DNA from: Sanchytrium tribonematis | Lineage: Eukaryota > Sanchytriomycota > Sanchytriomycetes > Sanchytriales > Sanchytriaceae | Assembly (NCBI GenBank): GCA_018985235.1 | Contig: JADGIG010000102.1 | Coordinates: 1 to 19,640, forward strand | Direction of reading: 5' to 3' | Length of the DNA stretch: 19,640 bases | Shown: positions 9,969 to 18,205 of the stretch, piece by piece | Numbering within the stretch: the first letter of the stretch is position 1 | How the letters are laid out: each line of letters starts with the position of its first letter | Program-made: the position numbers and the translations under genes | Notes under the pieces: generated by a model | The model's input: the letters and a program-made list of their open reading frames with translations, nothing else | What the model was told of the DNA's origin: nothing | Database searches by the model: none

Positions 9969-10793
9969 AAAGTTAAACAAATCCTAATCAACATCATTTT
10001 GAGAAAGTGTCAAACAAGTTCGCTGCATAACACATTTATGGACATAATGTGAAATTTGCAAGTATCGAAGAGTTTATGATGGAATGCAAAATGATTATTA
10101 ATTAAAAATTGACTAAAAAATGGATTGAAAACCAAGTATTAGAATGTGTATTAGATGGATCTTTCAAAATATCATTAAACTAATTAAAGCAATGCTAAAA
10201 AGAAATTGATTAGTCAACAGATCAACTACACAATCCACTTATAAAAAGAAAAAATGAAATTAGAAAATTCAGCTGCACAACACATTCAGAAAAGAATCTG
10301 CAAATTATGCGGACGATAATAAAAAATATTACATTTATGATTGCAAATAAGAAAATGGATCAAAAATTAAACCTTTTATTGTAAATGCAACAACAAGTGC
10401 AGCTAAATTAGACTCTATTGAGATCAAAAAAGATTTTATGATGGGATATACTAAAAAAGGATGGGTTACTTAATCATTATTAATCAAATATTTGAATTAC
10501 ATTTTACCATTTGGAAATGCAATATAATTCTATTTATGATCCAATTAAACTTTATTTACTCCATGAAAATCCACCACTGTGGTCAACTATACACTACTAA
10601 TGATCACATGGACACATTACAGGATCTAGGCATACAAACGGCAGCAACGGAATTTCACCAAGAACATTTCGAATACCATTGGGAAAAACTGCTAAGGGGT
10701 AACTGTATTACACTCACTCTAATGCCAAAGAAACCCAATCAAACAATTTCTCCACCCTCAAAGTGCGTGGATAGAATATTAATGGTATTTTGA
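9969..10793 (+). pseudogene. stop-broken continuation of the SANT/Myb-like remnant and an unassigned frame
   Basis: From about 9970 to 10200 the sense of the SANT/Myb-like protein continues with several TAA interruptions. Further on are scraps such as YDPIKLYLLHENPPLW near 10530-10580. A 110-codon frame from ATG 10461 to 10793 contains a soluble segment (TTNDHMDTLQDLGIQTAATE), but its first 40 residues look like translated AT-rich junk. No family is recognised. Probably one or more dead genes or element pieces. Confidence 0.25.
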
Positions 10794-11650
10794 ATAATTT
10801 TCAATTCAAGATTTGATAACTAAGAAGATATTGACATTTCCTGTATCTCAATGTAAAGTTAAACAAGTCGCGCATTGTTCAAGTATTTCCGTGTTTTTAA
10901 TCCGTCAAATTCTCCATATGGGTGCGCCATTTTCTATTACCCTCAAAATTATTCTTAAGAAGATCTGAATGTATTGGGATCGGAAACTCACTATAGGAAA
11001 TGAACAATTGTTTCCTCTTTAATGAGATCACTGCATAGCAATTCATACAATGGATTAAAGCAGCAACAAGAAAGAGAAACATTTGTGTGAAAAATGAAAT
11101 AAATTTATTTTAATTGATCAAGTATTTGACAGAGTCCCCAGGTTAATCGAGGGCTAAAAGGCACTCATTGGCGATGCAATTGTATATAATGCGCTTGATT
11201 AAAACATCACATTGTACGATGACCCTAAACTAAAGAAACTAGAAATTAAAAGACATTGGGGATTTATTTTAGAAAGAAAATCCATACTATATGTTAAGAC
11301 CGGTTTCAAGTCATTTTTCAGCACTTTGCCAATTTTATTGTTAATTTATAAAATCAATTGAAAATTATGACAACATCTCTTTTGAATTGGCCAAATTGCA
11401 ATGGCAAAATAAAATTAAAAATCTATTGAAAAAATAGAGGCAAATTGATACATCAAACACAGTTTAAGTAGATGATGTTAAAGCAAAAACATCAATGAAC
11501 ACTTTAAAAGTACCAATTCCAAGAATTGATTTGACACTAAACCTTCCCAATGAGAAAGTGGTAGACTCTACTCGAATTGTGTTCAAATCAATTTATTTCT
11601 ATATCTAATGGTTGCGTACAGGCTCGTATTTATTCTAATTTAATCTTTAT
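10794..11650. other. spacer with weak coding scraps
   Basis: Only short plus-strand pieces look protein-like, for example IPRIDLTLNLPNEKVVDSTR near 11515-11575, interrupted by stops. It forms the 3' flank of the P-type ATPase gene, whose TAA is at 11651-11653. No RNA gene or repeat is seen. Confidence 0.4.
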
Positions 11651-14188
11651 TTATGCATTTCTCAATACTGAATAACTCCTCTGTCTTTTATTCCATATCC
11701 GCCAATTTCCATTCGATTTAAAATATTCATCCAAAATCAACACAGAACTACTCACAATCACAAGCATCATCACTGTAAATACATTTAATGCACTTGTTTG
11801 AAAGATTCTCTGCATAAATGGCACATAAATCGTACTCAATTGCCCAATAGTCGTCATCCCAACTGTCCAATTTAATATCTTATTTTGCTGTAATTTCAAG
11901 ATGCTTCTATCCGGATGCTTACAAGAATACACTAGAAATACAGTACATAAAAAGAAATTCATAAATACGGCAGACATGGCATATTCCAAATTGTCATAAA
12001 ATATCAGAAATATAAACACATTCAATAAACTCATTAATATCGCATTTCTACCCACAATATTTAATGTATTTCTATCTAGCAAGTGAGAATGTCGTGGTCT
12101 AGGTGGTTCTTTAAAGATACTCGCATCTATTTCTTCAAATGCCAAACTTTGAGCTGTTGGGCCATCCATCAGAATATTAATCCACAGAACCATCATGGGG
12201 TTCATCGGGGATGATTTATTCAGCAGACTGCATATTCCAATTAATAATAAAGCAGCTACACTGGTGCTCAATTGATATTTTAAAAAGTTTTGCACAGAAT
12301 GAAACACGCTTTTACCCTGGTGTATTGCCATTAAAATATGACTCAAATCATCATCAATTAGAATTAAATCACTAGATTCCTTACATACATCCATTGAAGT
12401 GCCCATAGAAATACCCACATCTGCAGCACGTAATGCAGAAGTATCATTCACACCATCCCCAAGCATCCCAATGACATATGGCTGTATTTTACGATATAAT
12501 TGAATGATTTTGAGTTTATGGTGTGGCTTCATCCGATAAAACAAGTTGATTTCTGGCAATTTATTCAATAATTCCAAATCTGAATTATTGTCGATTTCTG
12601 AACCAGAAATGCATTTAATATGCTGTAAACCACTCTGTTCTGCTATATGGACTGCAGTAGATTGTGCATCACCTGTCATAATGATACACGCAATACCCGC
12701 ATCCTGCAATTTATTGAGTATTTCATTCACATTATTTCTGGGTTGATCTACCATCCCAATCATGCCTATAAATGTTAAATCATTATCATGGCAATTATTT
12801 GGATTCAATTTCATTGCGAATGAAATCATTCTAATGCCTTTATTCCCCCATTTCCATTGAATTTGTTTTAATTCATTTTTCATGTCATTTGTCATTAATT
12901 CCCCATAATATCTGGTACATTTAGTCAATATCACATCCAATGCACCTTTAACCACTAATATTTTAGATTTGCCACTATTCAAATTCTGAGATTTCTGAGA
13001 TTCTACTAAAATCCCCATCCATTTATCTTCTGATGAAAATGGTTTCTGCTCCATCTCAACAAAGATATCCTGACAATTGGTCCATTCCCGTAAACAGCAA
13101 TCCACACTCAATTTAGAAATAGCAGCAATTTTACATGCTTTTTGCAATAAATCCACTCCAATGGTATTTTTGAGATTTGTAAGCACGTGTTGCACACTCA
13201 ATTGATTCATCGTCAATGTACCCGTCTTATCCATAAATAATAAATTAAGAGATCCCAAAGATTCCAATGATTTGGGTGATTTTATAAATACATTTTGATT
13301 GGCTAAAATATTGGCAGAAATGCTTAATGTGCAACTTATAATAATAGGTAGTCCTTCTGGAATAGCTGCTACTGCCAATGATACGCCCAATGTCAATGTA
13401 TCTAGCCATGGTTTGCCTTGAATTAATCCAATGATAGAAATCACAAAAATGACAATTATTGATATTACAGATAATTGATGGGCTAGGGCGTCTAAAGTGA
13501 TTTGGAGGGGACTAGGTGGTTTAATTTGGTGTTGGAATATGTTGGCTATTTGTGTATCATTCCCAATTCTGATGATTAGTGCGTGACAAGTGCCATGGGT
13601 TAAAAATGTGCCACAAACACCTTGTCGTTGATTATCAAAGGATCTAGAGGGATATCCATGTAAATAACATTGTGAATAATCATCCGATGTATCCATTTGA
13701 TGTAAATTATGAAAATCAAATTCTATAAATGATTTCTCAACATGTTCAGATTCTCCAGTAAATGGGGATTCATCCACGTAGACCTGGTTACATTTAATAA
13801 ATACCACATCTGCAGGAATACAATCACCTGCTTCTAAATAAATCACATCTCCAACCACCAAATCAGCCACAGAAATAGATTGTAATTTAAAATCACGAAT
13901 TACTTGACAATATTTAGGAAGGATATTCTTGAGAGATTCCATTTGTTTATTGGATTGTATATCTTGATATATGGCTACACCACATACAATAATTAATGCT
14001 AATAATATAGAAATGGCATTATCATATTCTTGAATACATGCTGAAATAATGGCAGAAATCACTAATAATCCATTTAATGGGGATAATAAGGGTTCAAATA
14101 TGTCATACCAGGGTGCTTGTTCATTAATAATGATGTTTTTAGCATGTTTTGATCGAATCATGGCTTCTGAAGTTGATAATCCATTCAT
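11651..14188 (-). CDS. SPCA/PMR1-type Ca2+/Mn2+-transporting P-type ATPase
   Basis: P-type IIA pump expected to load Ca2+ and Mn2+ into the Golgi/secretory pathway. The ATG at 14186-14188 is chosen because upstream codons lack ATG and it has the local TTGAAACAA context. That gives 845 residues, ending in TAA. Landmarks: actuator TGES (144-147), M4 VAAIPEGLP (277-281 for PEGLP), phosphorylation motif DKTGTLT (320-326), nucleotide-domain KGAL (414-417), MTGD (504-507), hinge GDGVND (577-582) and M6 WINILMDGPTAQ (669-680). KGAL and the M6 box with its glutamine are SPCA/PMR1 features; SERCA and PMCA differ. In yeast Pmr1 that glutamine and a valine in M4 set Mn2+ selectivity; the valine position is isoleucine here. 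Methionine precedes the phosphorylated aspartate where serine is usual. It is shorter than animal SPCA (about 920) and Pmr1 (950), mainly at the N-terminus. Confidence 0.95.
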   Translation of the reverse strand: MNGLSTSEAMIRSKHAKNIIINEQAPWYDIFEPLLSPLNGLLVISAIISACIQEYDNAISILLALIIVCGVAIYQDIQSNKQMESLKNILPKYCQVIRDFKLQSISVADLVVGDVIYLEAGDCIPADVVFIKCNQVYVDESPFTGESEHVEKSFIEFDFHNLHQMDTSDDYSQCYLHGYPSRSFDNQRQGVCGTFLTHGTCHALIIRIGNDTQIANIFQHQIKPPSPLQITLDALAHQLSVISIIVIFVISIIGLIQGKPWLDTLTLGVSLAVAAIPEGLPIIISCTLSISANILANQNVFIKSPKSLESLGSLNLLFMDKTGTLTMNQLSVQHVLTNLKNTIGVDLLQKACKIAAISKLSVDCCLREWTNCQDIFVEMEQKPFSSEDKWMGILVESQKSQNLNSGKSKILVVKGALDVILTKCTRYYGELMTNDMKNELKQIQWKWGNKGIRMISFAMKLNPNNCHDNDLTFIGMIGMVDQPRNNVNEILNKLQDAGIACIIMTGDAQSTAVHIAEQSGLQHIKCISGSEIDNNSDLELLNKLPEINLFYRMKPHHKLKIIQLYRKIQPYVIGMLGDGVNDTSALRAADVGISMGTSMDVCKESSDLILIDDDLSHILMAIHQGKSVFHSVQNFLKYQLSTSVAALLLIGICSLLNKSSPMNPMMVLWINILMDGPTAQSLAFEEIDASIFKEPPRPRHSHLLDRNTLNIVGRNAILMSLLNVFIFLIFYDNLEYAMSAVFMNFFLCTVFLVYSCKHPDRSILKLQQNKILNWTVGMTTIGQLSTIYVPFMQRIFQTSALNVFTVMMLVIVSSSVLILDEYFKSNGNWRIWNKRQRSYSVLRNA

Positions 14189-14232
14189 TTGTTTCAAAAA
14201 ATAAAATGGCAAAAAATAATCATCTCATATAT
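14189..14232 (-). promoter_or_regulatory. 44-base spacer before the ATPase gene with TTGAAACAA at the ATG
   Basis: The whole distance from the TAA of the upstream gene (14233-14235) to the ATPase ATG is 44 bases. TTGAAACAA (14189-14197) abuts the ATG and matches the context of the F-box/LRR gene (TTGAAACAAAATG). There is no CCCC here. Both genes share a strand, so either a minimal promoter or read-through/bicistronic transcription must be assumed. Confidence 0.5.
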
Positions 14233-15108
14233 TTATTGGCTCACTGAAGAATCATAGAATATTGCATCAAATCCCAGTTCTTCATGAAATTCACTTTCTT
14301 CAATTTCAAGTAATCTATCAAATACCTCTAAAAAATCTTTATAATTGGAATGACCACGCTCAAGATCTTTCTTCAACAACACTATAGTTTCAATTAGTAC
14401 CTTTCCCAAATTACTCTCTTTTGTAATTCGAATACTAAGATCTTTCGTATTTAATAATTTCAATAAAACTCTTTTTAATGTTTTCCTATTAATATCGGGT
14501 CTCAATTGAAATTGCTGAGATCTAAAAAACTCCACGTCTTTCAAATTCAACAAATCATCCAAGCATTTTTGTGAAATTTCCACAATATAAATCGCATTAT
14601 TCAAAATTCCATTGTAGATTTTGAGTGCATTGAACCATTTAGTCTCTGTTTTTGCCAGTGCATCACAATAAATTGGAATCAATTCAAATGGTGCGTAACT
14701 GAATGTGTCTATTTTTAATGGCACATACGGGTTGAAGCCCTTGGCCAATAATCCCTCAAACTGATCGAACTTTTCGTCATCCATTGCCAAATGCAATAAA
14801 CTTCTATAGCTCCATAATTCAAAGGCATGGGAACCTTCATGGTGAAATTCAGTCACAGAATAGCCTTTCATCATTAGAATTAGCTTCTCACTTGGACGTT
14901 GCGCGTCAAGTTGTTCTGTGATGATTTTTGCCTTGCATTTTAATGAATTGAAATACATTGTACCCCAAACTTTGTATTTCTTTCCATATTCCTCAAATAG
15001 ATGGATAATTTGCAACCAATTCCTTTTATTACATGCTTCTTCTATTGCTGTTTTATGAGGATTGATAAATAATGAAAATGAATGTACCAAATGTAAAAAA
15101 ATCAACAT
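14233..15108 (-). CDS. signal-peptide protein, short paralogue of the neighbouring ankyrin protein
   Basis: 291 residues from the ATG at 15106-15108, which is fixed by a 17-base context shared with the neighbouring gene. The N-terminus is hydrophobic (MLIFLHLVHSFSLFI), like a signal peptide or anchor. Residues 101-121 (YRSLLHLAMDDEKFDQFEGLL) match an ankyrin-like block of the 530-residue neighbour, as do IPIYCDAL (144-151) and ALKIYNGILNNAI (161-173). The protein ends where the neighbour's residue 300 would be, so it lacks the C-terminal ankyrin repeats and consists of the family's N-terminal module alone. No frameshift or stop suggests recent truncation. Function is unknown; export or endomembrane location is inferred from the N-terminus. 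Confidence 0.85.
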   Translation of the reverse strand: MLIFLHLVHSFSLFINPHKTAIEEACNKRNWLQIIHLFEEYGKKYKVWGTMYFNSLKCKAKIITEQLDAQRPSEKLILMMKGYSVTEFHHEGSHAFELWSYRSLLHLAMDDEKFDQFEGLLAKGFNPYVPLKIDTFSYAPFELIPIYCDALAKTETKWFNALKIYNGILNNAIYIVEISQKCLDDLLNLKDVEFFRSQQFQLRPDINRKTLKRVLLKLLNTKDLSIRITKESNLGKVLIETIVLLKKDLERGHSNYKDFLEVFDRLLEIEESEFHEELGFDAIFYDSSVSQ

Positions 15109-15117
15109 TTCAAGGGG
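15101..15117 (-). promoter_or_regulatory. CCCC-TTGAAA start-codon element of the 291-residue gene
   Basis: On the minus strand this reads CCCCTTGAAATGTTGAT, with the ATG inside. The identical 17 bases surround the start of the 530-residue paralogue (16913-16929). A related word (CCCCAAATTCAAAAAATG) lies just upstream at 15123-15141, as if the element were duplicated. Confidence 0.6.
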
Positions 15118-15125
15118 TCAAACAT
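15102..15125 (-). other. possible 7-codon upstream reading frame overlapping the main start
   Basis: An ATG at 15123-15125 opens a 24-base frame ending in TGA at 15102-15104, out of frame with and overlapping the main ATG. A 24-base upstream frame also precedes the F-box/LRR gene. If transcription starts upstream of it, it could damp translation. If 5' leaders are as short as the motif suggests, it is not transcribed. Confidence 0.3.
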
Positions 15126-15327
15126 TTTTTGAATTTGGGGTATTTTGTACAAAAAAAGGAGTTGATCTATTTTTATCAATTTTTTGATTGATACAACATC
15201 ACTATTTTGTCCATTTTGTTTAGTGAAGATTAAAATATCTAATAAAATATACGATTATATTTGGAATTATTTATTCTTATTCATTTCTGATGCATAAAGG
15301 CATTCCTGAGGCGAATTTGATATTCTT

Positions 15328-16920
15328 TTATTCCTTTAATGCTTCCTCAAAATTAAGAATAATAGTCTTTTGTTTTTGATCAGCCAAATCGATTGGAAGT
15401 TTCCCTTGTATATTCCTATCTCTCAAACCGCTCCAAATTAGAAGAGGTTTGATTGATTTTAAATGATCTAGTGAATTGCGAAAAACAAGCAAGTAATATT
15501 CGTACATTTCCTTCCCATTTATGTATTCCAATAATATTTTCAAACTCTCCTCACTTTCAGACTGTGCTGCCAAATGCATGGGATTATCCCCATGATTATT
15601 TTTAACGGTAAAAATTGGTGGATATCTCATAAAATATCGCACACAATCCAATCTCTGGTAAATAATGCAAAAATGCAATGCTGTATTTCCATCGATATAT
15701 TTTACATATGGATTTACAGGCTGCTTATTCATGGCTTGTTGCAACCACTGTCCTGGGATTGACAATGGGGCAAATGGATTTGTTTTTGGTAACAATTTTT
15801 GATAATTGACACAAACATAATATATTAATGGCAAATTGTTGGAAAATAAAATTCGCTCTACGTCGTCATTGGTTAATATCACATCAGAATTTGCACTTGC
15901 AATGAATTCAAACTTGCGCACTCTCATGTCTCCAAATAACATTGTACTGAAATCCTTGAATCTTATCAAATTAGGATTGATCTTTTGAATTTCTTTTAAT
16001 CTACGTAGAGACAAGCGAACAAAAGCATTTTCAAAAAATTCTGCATCTTTATAAAATTGAATGTTGTAACTATCGATTATTTCTGATAATGCTATCAGTA
16101 AATTATCTGTAATTGGTTTCGAAGCTAATATTAGTGCCATCGCTTTGAATAGTTCTTTCATCTTTTCAGTGGAAATGGATTCTTTTAAATTAGATACTTT
16201 GTTTAGTAGTACAATTAGTCTATCATTTGTAATATAATTATTCAATGAGATTTGCTGATTGTTTAGAAATGTCGAATCAGCCAAGTCAATTACTTTTTCA
16301 AAGCATCTGTTTGATTCAGCTGGTAGTAAAATGGCACTTTTCAAGATTCCAGGGTAGGTTTTTAAAGCATCGTAATACTCAGCCGTTTCTTCATACATTT
16401 CTAATGCCTTGCAATAAATAGGAATATTGTTAAATTGTACGATTGGACTGAAACCATGCTCTAAGTTTAGGTCTATACCCAAGGCTCCCCCTGCGAGTCT
16501 TACCTTTAAATCCAATAATGCTTTAAATTGTTCAATATTTCTAGCCTCCATTGCCAAGTGCAATAGACTTTGATATTCCCAATAATTTTTTGGAAATACT
16601 GCTTCATACATAAAATTAGGGTCAATATATTGATAACCAAGTAGTTTCGCCATCATTTCATTCATGTTTGAATTAAACTGATTTAAATTATCTTGGATGA
16701 TGGGGGCTTGTGGGCATTCAATATTGAGATTATCCCATGATTGATGACTTTTGAAATATTCATTTAATGTGTCAATGATTCCAACCCAATCCTTTGATTC
16801 ACAATATTCATTGATTTGAGTTCTCATATTAACTTGTGGTGCTACTGAAACTATATTTCTTCGTTTAGGGTTTGATCCGAACAGTCCCACTGCGACTAAA
16901 AGCAACGCAACAATCAACAT
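15328..16920 (-). CDS. signal-peptide protein with C-terminal ankyrin repeats
   Basis: 530 residues from the ATG at 16918-16920 to TAA at 15328-15330. The N-terminus MLIVALLLVAVGLFG then SNPKRR looks like a cleavable signal peptide. The N-terminal half, residues about 30-300, is shared with the 291-residue neighbour (YQSLLHLAMEARNIEQFKALL at 116-136, IPIYCKAL at 166-173). Ankyrin units follow at about 410-440 (GNTALHFCIIYQRLDCVRYF), 441-470 (DNPMHLAAQSESEESLKILL) and 501-530 (QGKLPIDLADQ); one between them is degenerate. Ankyrin repeats bind proteins. With a signal peptide, the likely site is the secretory lumen, the cell surface or outside. In a parasite this would fit an effector-like family, but that is inference. 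It shares a divergent promoter with the F-box/LRR gene. Confidence 0.88.
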   Translation of the reverse strand: MLIVALLLVAVGLFGSNPKRRNIVSVAPQVNMRTQINEYCESKDWVGIIDTLNEYFKSHQSWDNLNIECPQAPIIQDNLNQFNSNMNEMMAKLLGYQYIDPNFMYEAVFPKNYWEYQSLLHLAMEARNIEQFKALLDLKVRLAGGALGIDLNLEHGFSPIVQFNNIPIYCKALEMYEETAEYYDALKTYPGILKSAILLPAESNRCFEKVIDLADSTFLNNQQISLNNYITNDRLIVLLNKVSNLKESISTEKMKELFKAMALILASKPITDNLLIALSEIIDSYNIQFYKDAEFFENAFVRLSLRRLKEIQKINPNLIRFKDFSTMLFGDMRVRKFEFIASANSDVILTNDDVERILFSNNLPLIYYVCVNYQKLLPKTNPFAPLSIPGQWLQQAMNKQPVNPYVKYIDGNTALHFCIIYQRLDCVRYFMRYPPIFTVKNNHGDNPMHLAAQSESEESLKILLEYINGKEMYEYYLLVFRNSLDHLKSIKPLLIWSGLRDRNIQGKLPIDLADQKQKTIILNFEEALKE

Positions 16921-17033
16921 TTCAAGGGGAATAATTTGGAAATGACTTTGGGGAACAGGGAGTCTATCAAAACAATCTCGCTAAACTCAAGTTACACAAA
17001 AAAATGTTACATTTTTACCCCAATTGAAACAAA
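16921..17033. promoter_or_regulatory. 113-base divergent promoter between the ankyrin and F-box/LRR genes
   Basis: All upstream control of both genes must fit in or overlap this spacer. The minus-strand gene has CCCCTTGAA against its ATG (16921-16929). The plus-strand gene has CCCCAATTGAAACAAA (17018-17033) against its ATG. An ATG at 17004 after an A-run opens a 24-base frame that ends in TGA at 17025-17027, before the main start. No TATA box stands out. Confidence 0.6.
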
Positions 17034-18155
17034 ATGGATATCCCCAAATTGCCATTTGAATTATTGATTAAATGTATCCCATTTGAATCTCAACCACTGA
17101 TTAACAAAGAAATCACCAAGAATTACTTGAAAGAATGCTATAAATACTTGAGAAGAATAAAAATTCCAAAATCAACTTTATTTGATTATCATGCCATGGT
17201 TCAACAGATATCCATTTATAATTCGGATGACATTGATTATAATCTACTAAGTAATTTAAAATTGGTGACGACTGGTGACTATAGTCTTTATTATCACGAT
17301 ATTTCTTTTAATTTCAAACGACTTGCAACTTCAAATATTGCAGGAAATATTAAAGAATTGAAACTAGATTTGGAATCAGATATTAAATGTATGGATGATT
17401 TATTAAATTTCACGAGTTTAGAGTGGCTAACTCTCCCAGAATTTAAGCAAGATATTTCACAGTTGCACCAATTGCGTAAATTGAGGTGTCTGACCATAAA
17501 AGACATTGCTGGTGGTATCGCTTATCACAAATTAGAGCCATTTGTCAATATCAAGGAAATCATAGTCCATCAACCGACTCAGCAATTTCTATATCAATGT
17601 AATTGGTTATTCCCAAATTTAGAAGAGATTCAATTGAAGGACTCCTTTATAGATGAAATTGATGCATCTTGCTTACATAGTGTCACCAAATTGAAAATTG
17701 ATGAACAAATTCATGGATTTCCACCCAATTTGAAAATTTTACAGTGTTTCGAGGAGCGATTTGAAGTTGATTTACCAACCAATCTTGCTTTTTATAGCCA
17801 TCAATTTGATTTTAGCAGTGTATATCACGATGCTGGATTTATAGACTGCATGATGTTCAAATTATCCGAAAATCCAAATATGCTCGTGTTTTGCAATTGC
17901 AAAGATCGATTTATCATTTCAAATCAAAAATTAGATCCTATTTATTATGATGCATATTATTATCATAAATTGGAGATACTCCCAAATGGATTCCATCATT
18001 ATTATAATAATATAAAGACGAGTCTTTTTCACGCATGCACAAAATATGAATATTTTAAAGTGACTTATATCAGTGATATGGGGAGTGAGACAAGCTCAGA
18101 TTCTGATGTAGAGATATCAGAGTATATGGAATCAAGTGATGAGAGTGACGCGTGA
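17034..18155 (+). CDS. F-box-like protein with degenerate leucine-rich repeats
   Basis: 373 residues from ATG 17034 to TGA 18153-18155. The N-terminus KLPFELLIKCIPFE (5-18) is the usual opening of an F-box (LP.E...I...), though the later tryptophan and leucine positions are weak, so the box may be partial. Residues about 105-240 contain spaced leucine/isoleucine segments such as IKELKLDL, LEWLTLP, LRKLRCLTI and LEEIQLKD, consistent with leucine-rich repeats. The last 27 residues (347-373) are acidic and serine-rich (SSDSDVEISE, SSDESDA), resembling casein-kinase-2 sites. F-box/LRR proteins usually recruit substrates to SCF ubiquitin ligases through Skp1; that role is inferred. An LRR protein without a working F-box is the alternative. 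Its base composition matches the neighbours. Confidence 0.7.
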   Translation: MDIPKLPFELLIKCIPFESQPLINKEITKNYLKECYKYLRRIKIPKSTLFDYHAMVQQISIYNSDDIDYNLLSNLKLVTTGDYSLYYHDISFNFKRLATSNIAGNIKELKLDLESDIKCMDDLLNFTSLEWLTLPEFKQDISQLHQLRKLRCLTIKDIAGGIAYHKLEPFVNIKEIIVHQPTQQFLYQCNWLFPNLEEIQLKDSFIDEIDASCLHSVTKLKIDEQIHGFPPNLKILQCFEERFEVDLPTNLAFYSHQFDFSSVYHDAGFIDCMMFKLSENPNMLVFCNCKDRFIISNQKLDPIYYDAYYYHKLEILPNGFHHYYNNIKTSLFHACTKYEYFKVTYISDMGSETSSDSDVEISEYMESSDESDA

Positions 18156-18205
18156 ATAAATTAAAGTCAATTTTGATGTTTTGCAAATATTCCCCTTCAA
18201 AACAA
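18156..18205 (+). promoter_or_regulatory. 50-base spacer with CCCC-TTCAAA start-codon element
   Basis: CCCCTTCAAAACAA (18192-18205) directly abuts ATG 18206, closely matching CCCC(AA)TTGAAACAAA of the F-box/LRR gene. This favours ATG 18206 over the in-frame ATG at 18176, which has no such context. Confidence 0.5.

Noticed and set aside
935-10600. TAA/TAG read as glutamine (ciliate-like code) because many breaks fall where glutamine would fit
   Set aside because: The 845-, 291-, 530- and 373-codon genes and the partial last gene contain no internal TAA or TAG, although they have many glutamines encoded by CAA/CAG, and three of them terminate in TAA.
11110-11170. FDRVPRLIEG-like words resembling an RT motif A
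   Set aside because: No other RT landmark lies at the right distance and the frame is broken at once.
12546-12746. Plus-strand frame inside the ATPase gene, and similar antisense frames at 15574-15762, 17294-17506 and 18070-18255
   Set aside because: Antisense shadows of well-supported genes, without own motifs or start context.
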